A stretch of DNA of 61,465 nucleotides from Phenylobacterium deserti (lineage in GTDB: Bacteria; Pseudomonadota; Alphaproteobacteria; Caulobacterales; Caulobacteraceae): NCBI GenBank assembly GCA_945883235.1, contig CAMCXF010000015.1:1-61465 (forward strand), read 5' to 3'. How positions within the stretch are numbered: the stretch's first letter is position 1; the number at the start of each line of letters is the position of its first letter. Of the stretch, positions 1 through 9,799 are shown piece after piece. The notes under the pieces were generated by a model. That model was not told the DNA's origin. It was given only the letters and a program-made list of their open reading frames with translations, and made no database searches. The position numbers and the translations under genes were made by a program.

Positions 1-247
1 TCGGACCGCTCATGGCGGCGATCAGAGCCTGATCGCCCCCTAGTCATCGACAGCAAAATCTCAGCTCAACGGCGGAACTCGATCGGTCAAACTCCACCGG
101 GCTAACCAAGCAGAGACCAGGACTCGCGTTTTTCCACGGCCTCGGTCGATTCTCTCCGTTGGATCGGTGCCCGGAAGCAGACGTTTGGCTCATCGACCTC
201 CAAGCGGACGCCACAAGTGTCGGTTCAGGGGGATAGTGGACGTTGGA

Positions 248-688
248 TTACGGGTAGCCAACGTGCCGCAGCAGCCTCGGTGAGTCTGGCGCGATCAGAT
301 CGAGGTCGCGGAAATAGGTTCTGAACCGGACAGGATCGCGGGTCAGCAGCCGGTATCCCGAGACCCGTGCGTGGGCACCGATCAGGAAATCCGGGAGCGG
401 TGAGGTGCGATGCCCGCCGCGACGTCGGTAGTCCAGGTGGCACTTGCCGGCGAGGAATCCTGCCGCGAACGGGATGGCTTCACGGCTGTAGAAGTCGGTT
501 GAGAGGTCGTGATCCAGGTCCTCGATCCGTGAGTACCGGAGGGACACCTCTGCGTAGATCACGGCGTTGATGACCAGTCTGGAGCTATCTCCGGCGTGGA
601 CCAAGGCCTGGTATGACCAGTCGAACCAAACCGGATCCTGAGTCAGCAGGTCAATCAGGACGTTGGAATCGACGAGGACTGCTGTCAC
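248..688 (-). CDS. vapC: PIN-domain toxin (VapC-type ribonuclease)
   Basis: This 146-residue protein fits the PIN family, Mg2+-dependent ribonucleases that usually cleave tRNA or rRNA when freed from their antitoxin. The acidic residues expected for metal binding are visible: Asp7 in LVDSNVLIDLL, Glu47 in YAEVSL, Asp100 in LPDFLIGAHA and Asp118 in LLTRDP. It lies downstream of the AbrB-type gene on the same strand, and the two overlap by 4 bp (685-688), as expected for an antitoxin-first operon with coupled translation. The length is normal for VapC and no key residue is missing. The cleavage target cannot be read from sequence. Confidence 0.9.
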   Translation of the reverse strand: MTAVLVDSNVLIDLLTQDPVWFDWSYQALVHAGDSSRLVINAVIYAEVSLRYSRIEDLDHDLSTDFYSREAIPFAAGFLAGKCHLDYRRRGGHRTSPLPDFLIGAHARVSGYRLLTRDPVRFRTYFRDLDLIAPDSPRLLRHVGYP

Positions 689-921
689 GGCTCGCCGCGT
701 GTCATGGCCATGATTTCGTCGGTTGTGATCCGGACATCGCCCTTGCCGACGAGGCGGTCGGCGAGCTTTTGTCCCCGGCTTGGGCCCAGGCCACGTGGGG
801 CCGGGACCATTCTGACCCCATCGCCATCCAGCTGGAAGAGCACATCTGTGTGCGGTAGCAGTCCGGCTTGTTCGCGAAGGTGGATGGGTATGGTGACCTG
901 TCCCTTTGAGGTGATCCGCAC
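685..921 (-). CDS. vapB: AbrB/MazE-type antitoxin (VapB-like)
   Basis: The 78-residue protein opens with the swapped-hairpin AbrB signature RITSKGQVTIPIHLREQAGL (residues 2-21), the DNA-binding half of many VapB antitoxins. The C-terminal half (LADRLVGKGDVRITTDEIMAMTRG) should wrap the toxin. The start is GTG at 921; no ATG lies in frame upstream before a stop. It is the first gene of the pair and overlaps vapC by 4 bp. A palindrome 14-31 bp upstream of the start is a good candidate for the autoregulatory operator. Confidence 0.88.
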   Translation of the reverse strand: MRITSKGQVTIPIHLREQAGLLPHTDVLFQLDGDGVRMVPAPRGLGPSRGQKLADRLVGKGDVRITTDEIMAMTRGEP

Positions 922-934
922 TTCGGTTTCCAGT

Positions 935-952
935 CTTACTTCAGAAAGTAAG
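935..952. promoter_or_regulatory. Palindromic operator candidate of the vapBC operon
   Basis: The sequence CTTACTT-CAGA-AAGTAAG is a perfect 7-bp inverted repeat with a 4-bp centre, lying 14 bp upstream of the GTG start of the antitoxin gene. AbrB-type antitoxins commonly repress their own operon from such sites. The assignment rests on position and symmetry only. Confidence 0.55.
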
Positions 953-1034
953 AGTACGCAGCTCGGGTTGAAAGATCAACGGGGCTGGAAGGCAGGGCAG
1001 AGCAACCACCTCGGCCAAAAGAACCCTATAGCCC

Positions 1035-1140
1035 GTCATCCCGGACGCAGCAGAGCGGAGAGCCGGGACCCAGGAGCCCAGCGCACGGCCCTGGGTCCCG
1101 GCTCTTCGGCCTGCTTGCGCAGGCCTGCGGCCGGGATGAC
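1035..1140. repeat. Long dispersed palindrome (REP-like)
   Basis: This 106-bp block begins GTCATCCCGG and ends CCGGGATGAC, and it has inner arms AGCCGGGACCCAGG and CCTGGGTCCCGGCT, so it can fold into a long hairpin. Its arms resemble the intergenic palindromes common in Caulobacterales. It sits in the gap of about 560 bp between the antitoxin gene and the CocE gene, in which no gene is visible. Confidence 0.7.
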
Positions 1141-1418
1141 AGGGAATTTTGTTGTCAGATCAATCCGATTACGTTCCCATCAAGGCACCGCAGTCGCGCG
1201 TCGCCGCTCAGCCGTGATGGGCCGGGACAGACCCGGAAGCTGTTGAATTCGAAGTCGTCGTCGGTGCGGCGGAAGCCGGTGCCCGATCCCGGCTTTGCGC
1301 GCCCGGAACGCCTGTGAATGCGTTAGCGTTGGTCAAGCTTTGCCCGACTGTTCCAATCGCAACACAGTGATATCCCGGGCCTAAAGCAAAATGCGCAATC
1401 GCGGAATCGATGTGGCTC

Positions 1419-1447
1419 GTCATCCCGCGGACAAGCCGCGGGATGAC
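1419..1447. repeat. Short perfect hairpin repeat, possible terminator
   Basis: GTCATCCCGCGG and CCGCGGGATGAC form a perfect 12-bp stem around a 5-bp loop. The outer arms match the longer palindrome at 1035-1140. It lies 35 bp beyond the stop codon of the CocE-type gene (minus strand) and may also end its transcript, although there is no clear T-run. Confidence 0.7.
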
Positions 1448-1481
1448 GGCGCTGGGTAGGTCCGATTTACCGTATGCAGCT

Positions 1482-3398
1482 CTAGACAGCGCTCCGGGGG
1501 AAGAGTTCAGCGTCGCTGTGCTCGAACACAATGGCCCCGTTTTCAAAGGCCCGGAGTGTCCATTCAATACGAAAGGCCGCGGGTGTGGAGCGTACGATGA
1601 GGCGGGTTGCGACGCCCACGGACCAGCCCGGGCGTTCGAAGGCGACGCGAGCGACCTTGGCTGCAGCGCCTTGTCGCCCCCCGTCGGCGAGGGCGAGTTC
1701 AAAGCGCGAGGCGCGATGATAGTCGGTCCCGGTCGCCGCCAGGTGATAGCTCGCAGCGGCGGGGGCCCAGGCGCTGGCATTGGCGAGGCCGGTGCTCAGC
1801 AGGGTTTCCCTGGTCGGGTCCAGCCACTTTGGCGGCCCGACTATGGCCCCGGGGGCCGTCACCGGCGCGGCGAAAGGTGGCAGGGTTTTTGGATTGGGGG
1901 CACCAACGGGGATATCAAGTGTCAGACTGGCCTTGTCCAGCCGCAGAGTCGCGCCGAGACGACCCGGCCAGAACGTCGGCCACCCTTCCGCCGAGACGGT
2001 CAGCCCTATCCTGTGACCCGCAGCAAGGTGCCAGGCTGTCGCCTGGAACGGCAGTGCCACCTCGATCCACTCGCCCGCAGCCGGCGGCGCATCCAGACCC
2101 GAGCCATCGTGGAAGGCGAGGTTGAGGGCGGCTGTACTCATGCGCACGGCTTGCCCATCGGGGGCGATATCCAGCAGGCGCGCCACCAGCAAACCGCCGG
2201 CGCGATCCGAGCGCAACCGGCACCTCATCACAGGCGCAGCCACCACATCCAGGCCGGCGTCGGCGACCGGACCGAGGAGCGCGCCGGCGGCAGGCCAGGG
2301 CCCGGGCGCGTCTTCGTAGAGGTCCTCGTCCAGCTTCAACGGTGCCTTGGGGTTCGGTTTCAGGGCCATCGAACCGGATCCAAATCGAAGCTGCAGGGTT
2401 TGACTGGTCTCCATCGGCCAGGACATGCCCTGCCAACGACCTTGCTCCAGAGCGCCGTTGCGGTCCGGCTGCGCCACCCAGATGCGTAGTTTGGGATCAT
2501 CCATGACCCCGGTGTCACGGCCCTTGAGCCACCGATCCCACCACCGCAGCGCCTCCTGCAGGAAGCCGATCTGTGGGCCGCGAGTCGCTGACGTCGGGAC
2601 TGCGTGCTCCCACGGGCCGATGATGGTGCGGATGGGACCCTTCCACGATGCCGCGATGCGCAGCACAGAGGTGGCGTATTTGTCGGCCCATCCCGAATAA
2701 AGCAGCAGCGGAACCGTCCCGGAGACCGGAGCCGCCTTGGCCTGCCAGTAGCTGTCCCGCGTCGGGTGCGATAGCCAGGGGATGATCCAGGGGCGGTTGG
2801 CCTTCAGCCGCTCCATCCAGGCGTCGCGCCAGCCAACGCCGAACTGTTTCGGGTCCGGCGGCAGGGCGTTGAACATCAGCATGACGCCGGCCCAGTCCAC
2901 TCTGGCGGCATAGGTGGCTCCGCCCAGGTTCTGGACATCGGTGGTCCAGCCGTCTTCGGAGACGCCACCCAGCACCATGGCCTTAAGCGCTTGCGGCGCG
3001 CGTCCCGCCGCACGCAGCCCCGTGAAGGCGGCCCATGACAACCCGCTCAGGCCCACGCCGCCATCGCACCAGGATTGCGCGGCCGCCCAGTTTACAGCGG
3101 CGACCGCATCATCAATCTCCTGCGGCAGGTACTCATCCAGCAACAGACCCGTGGAGCCACCCGCCCCGGATGTATCGATCGCCAGCACGGCATAGCCTTG
3201 CGCCGCCCACCACGAGAACAACGGCTCACCGACGGGTCGGAAGATATCGAAGGCTCTGTAGGGCGCGATATCCAGGATCGCCGGAATACGTGCTGAATTG
3301 GCGGGCCGCCAGAGCCGCGCCGACAATGAACGACCGTCCGTCAACGGAATCCGGACCCATTCATCGATCAGACCGGAAACCGGCAGGGCCGTTTTCAT
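1482..3398 (-). CDS. CocE/NonD family alpha/beta hydrolase
   Basis: This 638-residue enzyme belongs to the CocE / X-prolyl dipeptidyl-peptidase S15 group, serine hydrolases of esters or peptides. The nucleophile motif WCDGGVGLSGLSW (about residues 110-122, Ser121) matches the family pattern WCDGxVGxxGxSY. The acid is probably in LLYSGWADKY and the histidine in IIGPWEHAVP. The C-terminal third is the jelly-roll domain (HLAAGHRIGLTVS). There is no signal peptide, so it is probably cytoplasmic. It starts 3 bp after the stop of the LOG gene on the same strand, and a GGGA ribosome site precedes the ATG. The substrate is unknown. Confidence 0.9.
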   Translation of the reverse strand: MKTALPVSGLIDEWVRIPLTDGRSLSARLWRPANSARIPAILDIAPYRAFDIFRPVGEPLFSWWAAQGYAVLAIDTSGAGGSTGLLLDEYLPQEIDDAVAAVNWAAAQSWCDGGVGLSGLSWAAFTGLRAAGRAPQALKAMVLGGVSEDGWTTDVQNLGGATYAARVDWAGVMLMFNALPPDPKQFGVGWRDAWMERLKANRPWIIPWLSHPTRDSYWQAKAAPVSGTVPLLLYSGWADKYATSVLRIAASWKGPIRTIIGPWEHAVPTSATRGPQIGFLQEALRWWDRWLKGRDTGVMDDPKLRIWVAQPDRNGALEQGRWQGMSWPMETSQTLQLRFGSGSMALKPNPKAPLKLDEDLYEDAPGPWPAAGALLGPVADAGLDVVAAPVMRCRLRSDRAGGLLVARLLDIAPDGQAVRMSTAALNLAFHDGSGLDAPPAAGEWIEVALPFQATAWHLAAGHRIGLTVSAEGWPTFWPGRLGATLRLDKASLTLDIPVGAPNPKTLPPFAAPVTAPGAIVGPPKWLDPTRETLLSTGLANASAWAPAAASYHLAATGTDYHRASRFELALADGGRQGAAAKVARVAFERPGWSVGVATRLIVRSTPAAFRIEWTLRAFENGAIVFEHSDAELFPRSAV

Positions 3399-3401
3399 TC
3401 C

Positions 3402-4004
3402 CTATCCCCTTCGCCCGACCGCCGCCTCTGACGGATAGGGCTCAAGGCCCTGGCCCAGCAGCGCCGGTACGATTTCGTCGACGGTTTCCACCGACACCCA
3501 GGCCTGCATGAAACCGGCGGGCGTCAGCCGCTCATCGACCGTGTGCTGGAACAGCTTGAACAGCGGGTCCCAGAAGCCTCTGGGATTGTAGAACACCACC
3601 GGTTTGGCGTGCAGATCCAGCCGCCGCCAGGACAGCAGTTCGACGACCTCTTCCAGCGTGCCGATGCCGCCCGGCAGGATCACGAAGCTGTCCGACTTCT
3701 GGAACATCAGCATCTTCCGCTCATGCATGTTGTCGACGATGATGTGTTCCACGACCTCCAGCGCGCGCTCCTGGGCGACCAGGAATGTCGGGATGATGCC
3801 CAGCACCTCACCGTGGGCCTCGTGCGCGCCTCGGGCCACGGCACCCATCAGGCCGACGCCGCCGCCGCCGTAGATCAGGCGAATCCGGGCGTCGGCCAAT
3901 TGTCGCCCCAGCGCCGCCGCTGCAGACAGAAATGCCGGATCGGCGTCATCGGACGACCCGCAAAACACACAGGTCGATTCCAGACGCTGGCTCTTGCGGC
4001 CCAT
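3402..4004 (-). CDS. LOG family protein (cytokinin riboside 5'-monophosphate phosphoribohydrolase-like)
   Basis: This 200-residue protein is in the LOG / TIGR00730 family, which releases a free base from nucleoside 5'-monophosphates. The family motifs PGGIGTLEE (residues 111-119) and MHERK (93-97) are intact, and the N-terminal Rossmann strand reads CVFCGSSDDADPAF. ATG at 4004 is preferred because the protein then begins just before the conserved strand; the frame stays open upstream to 4079 but that part looks non-homologous. It is the first gene of a two-gene minus-strand unit with the CocE-type hydrolase. Whether it makes a cytokinin or cleaves other nucleotides cannot be told. Confidence 0.88.
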   Translation of the reverse strand: MGRKSQRLESTCVFCGSSDDADPAFLSAAAALGRQLADARIRLIYGGGGVGLMGAVARGAHEAHGEVLGIIPTFLVAQERALEVVEHIIVDNMHERKMLMFQKSDSFVILPGGIGTLEEVVELLSWRRLDLHAKPVVFYNPRGFWDPLFKLFQHTVDERLTPAGFMQAWVSVETVDEIVPALLGQGLEPYPSEAAVGRRG

Positions 4005-4155
4005 CACGAATACTCCAGAAGAAACTGCCGAACGCTTGTTTGCCCCTAAGGACGTCCAAATCGGCCTATGGAGGGTCAAGGAGAACGCCGCCCTTGTCGA
4101 GGGTTCCTGTTATCGCGTGATCGCCGGTCGTTCCGACCTCTGAAGGTAAGTCCAT

Positions 4156-6000
4156 TTGGTTCATTCTGACGTCATGCGTGCGCGCTTCAGTGGTCCCGGC
4201 GCAGTGGAGGGCGACGAGGCGAAATTCTCGTTCTGGTCCTCGATGGCGGACCTCGGCGCTTTGGTCATGCGGTCCGGCGCGCCACAGCTGCACCTGCGGA
4301 TCGGCGTGGCGCTGGTGCTGGTGTTCGTGGGCAAACTGTCCGGCGTGATCGCGCCGGTGATGCTGGGTGACGCGATCAATACCCTGAGCCCGGTGCAGCA
4401 GGGCGGTGTCGTCATTGGCACCACATTCGTGGGCCTGGCGATCGCCTTTGCCCTCCTGCGCCTGATTGCGGCCTGCGCGCCCTATGCCCGGGACGCGATC
4501 TTTACCCGGGTGTCGCAGTCGACCATGGCGCGGGCGGCGGTGGAGAGTTTCGGCCACGCGCTTTCGCTGTCGCTGGATTTCCACCAGACCAAGCAGACCG
4601 GCACCCTGTCGCGGATCATCGACCGGGGTGCCCGCTCCACGGATTTCCTGATCCGCAGCCTGATCTTCAGCCTCGGTCCCACGTTCATCGAGCTCGTTCT
4701 GGCGATGGTGGTGATGGTGGTACGGCTGGATTGGAGCTTCGCCATGGCGGCGTTCGCGACGCTGGTGGTGTACGCGGTCCTGACCTTCAGGATCACGGAC
4801 TGGCGTTTGTCGCACCGTCGCGACCTGAACGAGACCGAGAACCGCGCCGCCGGCCTCTCCAACGACGCCCTGATGAACTACGAAACCCTGAAGGCCTTCG
4901 GGGCCGAACAACGGCTGGTCGACAGCTATGGCCGGGCGATGTCCGACTATGTGGACGCCAGCGCCAAGGCCAACAGCTCGCTCAATCTGCTGAACGGGGC
5001 CCAGTCGGTCATTCTGAACATCGGCCTGGGGGCGATGACGGTGATGGCCGGCATGGCGGTGGCGGGCGGCACGCTGCAGATCGGCGACATCACGATGGCG
5101 ATCTTCCTGCTTTCCGGGCTGTACGCGCCACTGGGGATGCTGGGCTTCCAGTACCGCGAGATACGCCAGGGTCTGATCGACATGGAACAGATGGTCGCCC
5201 TGAAGGCGATCACGCCCAACATCGTCGATGCGGACGCCCCGACGCTGTTGCCGCCAGCCAGCGGGCAGGGTGCTTCCATCGTATTTGAAGGCGTCAGCTT
5301 TCGGCATGATGCAAGGTCTTCGGGCCTGCTGGGCGTCAGCTTTGAGGCGCGGCCCGGCCAGACGGTGGCATTGGTGGGTCCCTCGGGAGCTGGCAAGACC
5401 ACCGTCGTGCGGCTGGCCATGCGATTGCTCGACCCGCAGGAAGGCCGGGTGCTGATCGACGGCGTTGACATGCGAGAGGCGCGGCAAGCCGAGCTGCGGC
5501 GCGCGGTGGCGCTGGTGCCGCAGGACGTGGCGTTGTTCAACGAAACCCTGTTCGCCAACATCGGGTTTGCGCGCCCGGATGCCACGCCGGAGGATGTGCG
5601 CGCGGCCGCTGATGCCGCTGAGCTGGGCCCCTTTATCGATGGTCTGCCCAATGGCATGGCGACCCGGGTCGGGGAGCGTGGCCTGAAGCTGTCAGGCGGC
5701 GAGCGTCAGCGTGTGGGCATCGCGCGCGCGCTGCTGGCCAACCCCCGCATGCTGATTCTGGACGAGGCCACCAGCGCCCTGGACGGCCCCACCGAGGCGG
5801 CGATCCAGGAGACGCTGCGTAGGGTCAAGGCCGGCCGCACGACCCTGGTGATCGCCCACCGCCTGTCCACCATCGTCGACGCCGACCAGATCCTGGTGCT
5901 GCGTCGGGGCCGGATCGTCGAACGCGGAACCCATGCAGAGTTGCTGGCCAAAACCGGCGAGTATGCGGCGCTGTGGCGGCGTCAGACGCGGGAGAGTTAG
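4156..6000 (+). CDS. ABC exporter, Atm1/ABCB7-like half transporter
   Basis: This 614-residue half transporter has an N-terminal six-helix membrane domain (about residues 40-345) fused to an ATPase domain. Walker A GPSGAGKTT (about 409-417), signature LSGGERQR (about 512) and Walker B LILDEATSALD (about 533) are complete. NYETLKAFGAE in the cytoplasmic loop matches the NYETVK segment of Atm1/HMT1-type proteins, which export glutathione-linked sulfur or metal conjugates. TTG at 4156 has a good ribosome site (GAAGG); ATG at 4174 is an alternative with a poorer one. Stop overlaps the stop of the convergent GNAT gene by 4 bp. Substrate assignment is by family only. Confidence 0.9.
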   Translation: MVHSDVMRARFSGPGAVEGDEAKFSFWSSMADLGALVMRSGAPQLHLRIGVALVLVFVGKLSGVIAPVMLGDAINTLSPVQQGGVVIGTTFVGLAIAFALLRLIAACAPYARDAIFTRVSQSTMARAAVESFGHALSLSLDFHQTKQTGTLSRIIDRGARSTDFLIRSLIFSLGPTFIELVLAMVVMVVRLDWSFAMAAFATLVVYAVLTFRITDWRLSHRRDLNETENRAAGLSNDALMNYETLKAFGAEQRLVDSYGRAMSDYVDASAKANSSLNLLNGAQSVILNIGLGAMTVMAGMAVAGGTLQIGDITMAIFLLSGLYAPLGMLGFQYREIRQGLIDMEQMVALKAITPNIVDADAPTLLPPASGQGASIVFEGVSFRHDARSSGLLGVSFEARPGQTVALVGPSGAGKTTVVRLAMRLLDPQEGRVLIDGVDMREARQAELRRAVALVPQDVALFNETLFANIGFARPDATPEDVRAAADAAELGPFIDGLPNGMATRVGERGLKLSGGERQRVGIARALLANPRMLILDEATSALDGPTEAAIQETLRRVKAGRTTLVIAHRLSTIVDADQILVLRRGRIVERGTHAELLAKTGEYAALWRRQTRES

Positions 6001-6527
6001 CCGATCGCCTTGCCCATGCGGACCAGTGGCACGGGCACGCCGCCCCGGTCGTCGGAGATGGCCTCGAGGTCGAAATAGCCGCATTGGCGGTACAGAGCGC
6101 GGCCGGAGAGGGTGGCCATCAGTTCCAGTCGCTGGAAGCCTTCGGCAGCCGCAGCATCTTCGCAGAGCTGCAGGATGAGCCGGCCTACGCCGCGGCGGGC
6201 GAAATCCGGATGGGTATACATGGCCCGCACCCGGGCGGCGTCTGTCACAGGATCCAGCAGGGCCGCGTCGCGGCCCGGGGTGTGATCGCCTCCGTACAGT
6301 GTGGCGCGCCGGCTCCAGCCTCCGCAGCCTGCGATTGCGCCGTCCGCATCGACGACGAAGTAGGTTTCGTCGGCCACCAGCTGGCGATCCAGCCCCATGA
6401 TCATCCGGCTGGATTCGATCTGGGCGGCGTCCAGGAATGGCCGTTGAAGGCCGGCGATGGCCATGTCCATCACAACCGTCAAGGCGGGGATATCGATCGG
6501 GCTGGCCAGGCGATGTTGGAGTTTCAA
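5997..6527 (-). CDS. GNAT family N-acetyltransferase
   Basis: This is a 176-residue GNAT-fold protein. The acetyl-CoA pyrophosphate loop reads RRGVGRLI (about residues 128-135), preceded by the beta-4 strand segment VRAMYTHPDFA, and the C-terminal part includes GRALYRQCGYFDLEA, typical of small-molecule acetyltransferases. The likely start is TTG at 6527, which gives full length. It is convergent with the ABC exporter and the two stop codons overlap by 4 bp. The acceptor substrate is unknown. Confidence 0.88.
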   Translation of the reverse strand: MKLQHRLASPIDIPALTVVMDMAIAGLQRPFLDAAQIESSRMIMGLDRQLVADETYFVVDADGAIAGCGGWSRRATLYGGDHTPGRDAALLDPVTDAARVRAMYTHPDFARRGVGRLILQLCEDAAAAEGFQRLELMATLSGRALYRQCGYFDLEAISDDRGGVPVPLVRMGKAIG

Positions 6528-6536
6528 CGTCGCCGG

Positions 6537-9500
6537 CTACTCAGCTGCTCGTGGTATATCTTCGTTGCCCAGGCTTGTGGGCGCAGGACGCCGGAGCGGC
6601 TCCTTGCGGCTGATGAGGCTATTCCGAAGCCATGCGAATCTGGCGGAATAGATCTTTGGCGCGGCAAGCATGACAGGCGTCAGAATCAGCGTCAGCAGGG
6701 TTGCGAAACTGAGCCCCCAGACGACGGCGGCCGAAAGCTGAACCCACCATTCCGACCCTGGCGCCTTGTACTCGAGATGGGCGCTGCGGAAGTCAGGGTG
6801 TATCTGGAACATCAGCGGCAACAGACCCACCACGGTCACCAGGGTGGTAAGCAGCACCGGTCGGAACCGCTGGATCGCGGCGCGCACAGCGGCGTCATCG
6901 GCCTCATATCCGCTGCGTCTAAGCTGATAGTAGGTGTCCACGAGAACGATGTTGTGGCCGACGACCACCCCGAACAGGGCCACTACCCCGGTGCCCAGCA
7001 TGATCACGCTGATGTAGTCGAAGGTGTGGGCCACATTGACCATCACTCCCAACAAAACACCGGCTGTTGAAAGCACGACGGCCGAGAGCGTGACCAGAAC
7101 GCCGTAGAAGCTGTTGAACTGCCAAAGCAGGATGATCGACATCATGAAGATCGTGGCCAGGATCGCCACCACGAAGAACTGTGCGGCCTTCTTGCCCTCC
7201 TCGTCGGCACCGACGAAGTCGGCGCTGACGGCATCTCCAAACTGGGTGGCCTCAAACCACGGCTTCAGTTCCTCGATTTTCAGGTTTGCTGCGACGCCAT
7301 CGATGGCATTGGCCTGAATAATCACCTGCCGCTGCCCGTCGCGGCGTTGAATCTGGGTCACCTGCTGGGCCGGGATGCGCTTGATGAAGTAGCTCGCCGG
7401 CACCGAACCCTGCGCCGTCGTGATCTTCAGCTTGTCGATCGCGGCGATATTCCGGTCTGACGCTGGAAAGCGCACCCGGATGTCCAGTTCGTCCTGGGCG
7501 TCATCCGGGCGAAAGCGGCCCATCAGCACGCCGCCGGTCAGGAACTGGATGGTCTGGCCCAGGGACACCACATCGACGCCGTAGCGACCGGCAGCCTCGC
7601 GGTCGACCGTCAGGTTCCACTCGATTCCGGGAGAGGTGCGGTTGTCCTCAAGCTCGATCAGCTGCGGGTCCTGAGCGAACTTGGCCTTCACCAGATTGGC
7701 GGCACGGTCGAGGGCGGCGGGGTCGCGGCTCAGAAGCTGCACCTGCAGGTCCTTGCCCGTCGGCGGCCCGCCCTGAGGCTTGCGTACCTCGATCTGCAGG
7801 CCGGGAATGTCGCCGATCCGGGTGCGGATATTTTTGGCGATATCGTCCCCGCGTAGCCCCAGCGCCAAACGCTGTTCAAACTGGTCAAAATCCACCTGGA
7901 TTGAGCCGATCGTATCGTTAGGCGGGGATTGGGGCCCTCCGTTTGTCGAGTAGCCACCAGAGCGAACGTAGATCGCCCGCACGCCCTTGGTCCCGATCAC
8001 CCGGCTCTCAACCTGTTTGACCAGGGCGTCCTGAGCCTCCGGCGAGAGATTGCCCCGAGCCTTGACGTAGACCGACACGAACTCAGGGTCCTGATCGAGG
8101 AAGAAGACGCTCCGGTGGGGTGTGCTGCCAAACCAGAAGATGATCGCGAAAACCACCAGGAACGCCGCAGAGAGCGTCCGCGTTGGATGGCGGCCGAGCA
8201 CTGTCAGGAAATTGGCGTACCAGCCCATGAAGCCGGACATCTGACGCGGATCGCCCTGTTCCGATTTGACGATCTCGGCCAGCAGTTCTTCGTCCACGGC
8301 GGTCTTGCGGCCGAACAGGGATCCGAGCGCCGGGGTAAAGATCAGGGCGATGAAGATCGATGCCCCCAGCACGAAGAACAGTGTCAGCGGCAGGAAGCTC
8401 ATGAACTTGCCGGGGATCGAGTTCCAGAACATGAACGGCAGAAAAGCGCAGAGCGTCGTCAGGGTGCCGTTGACAACCGGCCAGAACATCCGCTTGCCCG
8501 CTGCCGCGAAGGCCACCTCCTTCGGCTGCCCTTCCGCCATCTTTCGATCCGCATACTCCACGACCACGATGCCGCCGTCGACGAGGATGCCTACCGCCAG
8601 CACCATACCGAACATGACCATCTGATTGAGCGTAATGTTCATGGCGTTGATCATCAGGAAGGCGAGCAGGAAGCAGGCCGGGATCGCCATGCCGACGATC
8701 AGACCTTGGCGAATACCCAGGCTGGCGACGATGATCACCATGACCAGCAGACTGGCGGTCAGGATGCCGCCTTCCAGGATGTTGAGGGTCCGCGCGATGA
8801 AGTCGGATTCGTCGGAGGTGTAGTCGACCCGAACCGTGGACGGCCAATGGGTCTGTTCCTCCGCCACGACCTTCTTCACGGCCTCGACTGTCTGCAGGAT
8901 GTTTGCGCCGCTGCGTTTCGTGACTTCGATCGCAAACGCCGGCTGGCCATTAAAGCGGCTGATCGATGTGGGGTCCTTGAAGGTGCGGCGAACCTCGGAA
9001 ATGTCCCCCATGGTGACGACCCGGTCACCGTTCCTCTTGATCGGCAGATTCAGAATGTCCTGCGGCTTCTCGATAACGCCGGGCACTTTGACGGCGAACT
9101 GACCGGTCCCGGATCTCAGATTTCCCGCCGGCACCAGTTGGTTGTTTCGGCCGATGACCTGGGCGATCTCGCCGGTCGTGACACCGTAAGCCTCCATCCG
9201 CAGCGGATCGACCGAGACTTCCAGCAGTTCCTCGCGGACGCCGCCCATCGAGACCTCAAGCACGCCGTCTGTCGCCTCCAGGCGGTCCTTCAGACGCTGG
9301 GCGACCAGGAACAGTTCGCGCTCCGGGGCCGGACCGTACAACATGATCCGAAGGACTGCCTCCTGCGTGAAGTTGGCCTTCTGGATGATCGGTTCTTCGG
9401 CGTCAGGCGGGAATTTTCCGCGCGCCAGATCGACCTGGGCGCGCACGTCGGCCATGGCCAGGTCGGTCTTGATGTCCGGCTCGAATTCCAGGGTCACGAC

Positions 9501-9773
9501 AGCGGAATTCTGCCGGGCGACCGAGCTCATCTGCTCGAGCCCCTGGATGGTCTGGAGCTCCAGTTCCATGGGCTTCAACAGAAGGCGTTCGGCGTCTTCG
9601 GGCGAGACCCCGGGGAAGGGGACCACCACGATGATATAGGGCACATCAATGTTCGGCTGTGCCTCGCGGGGCATGGCCAGGTAGGCGAAGAAGCCGAAGA
9701 TCGCTGCCACGACCGTTACGCCGAGCACGACTTTCCGCCGCTTAATGGCTCCGTCGATGAGGCCGCCGATCAT
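6537..9773 (-). CDS. RND efflux permease (AcrB/HAE-like)
   Basis: This 1078-residue inner-membrane proton antiporter has the RND layout: TM1, a large periplasmic loop, TM2-6, a second periplasmic loop and TM8-12. The TM4 proton-relay region reads GILVDGGIVVVEY. AcrB has two adjacent Asp here (VDDAIVV), whereas this protein keeps only one, as metal-type RND pumps do, so the subclass is uncertain. It follows the adaptor gene on the same strand with a 26-bp gap. No outer-membrane TolC-type partner gene is adjacent, so it probably uses a channel encoded elsewhere. Confidence 0.92.
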   Translation of the reverse strand: MIGGLIDGAIKRRKVVLGVTVVAAIFGFFAYLAMPREAQPNIDVPYIIVVVPFPGVSPEDAERLLLKPMELELQTIQGLEQMSSVARQNSAVVTLEFEPDIKTDLAMADVRAQVDLARGKFPPDAEEPIIQKANFTQEAVLRIMLYGPAPERELFLVAQRLKDRLEATDGVLEVSMGGVREELLEVSVDPLRMEAYGVTTGEIAQVIGRNNQLVPAGNLRSGTGQFAVKVPGVIEKPQDILNLPIKRNGDRVVTMGDISEVRRTFKDPTSISRFNGQPAFAIEVTKRSGANILQTVEAVKKVVAEEQTHWPSTVRVDYTSDESDFIARTLNILEGGILTASLLVMVIIVASLGIRQGLIVGMAIPACFLLAFLMINAMNITLNQMVMFGMVLAVGILVDGGIVVVEYADRKMAEGQPKEVAFAAAGKRMFWPVVNGTLTTLCAFLPFMFWNSIPGKFMSFLPLTLFFVLGASIFIALIFTPALGSLFGRKTAVDEELLAEIVKSEQGDPRQMSGFMGWYANFLTVLGRHPTRTLSAAFLVVFAIIFWFGSTPHRSVFFLDQDPEFVSVYVKARGNLSPEAQDALVKQVESRVIGTKGVRAIYVRSGGYSTNGGPQSPPNDTIGSIQVDFDQFEQRLALGLRGDDIAKNIRTRIGDIPGLQIEVRKPQGGPPTGKDLQVQLLSRDPAALDRAANLVKAKFAQDPQLIELEDNRTSPGIEWNLTVDREAAGRYGVDVVSLGQTIQFLTGGVLMGRFRPDDAQDELDIRVRFPASDRNIAAIDKLKITTAQGSVPASYFIKRIPAQQVTQIQRRDGQRQVIIQANAIDGVAANLKIEELKPWFEATQFGDAVSADFVGADEEGKKAAQFFVVAILATIFMMSIILLWQFNSFYGVLVTLSAVVLSTAGVLLGVMVNVAHTFDYISVIMLGTGVVALFGVVVGHNIVLVDTYYQLRRSGYEADDAAVRAAIQRFRPVLLTTLVTVVGLLPLMFQIHPDFRSAHLEYKAPGSEWWVQLSAAVVWGLSFATLLTLILTPVMLAAPKIYSARFAWLRNSLISRKEPLRRPAPTSLGNEDIPRAAE

Positions 9774-9799
9774 CCCGTTTCTCCCAAGGACGCCGGACC

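Noticed and set aside
4066..5487. 473-codon frame antisense to the ABC exporter
   Set aside because: The exporter has every ABC motif in the other direction; this frame has low-complexity composition and no domain.
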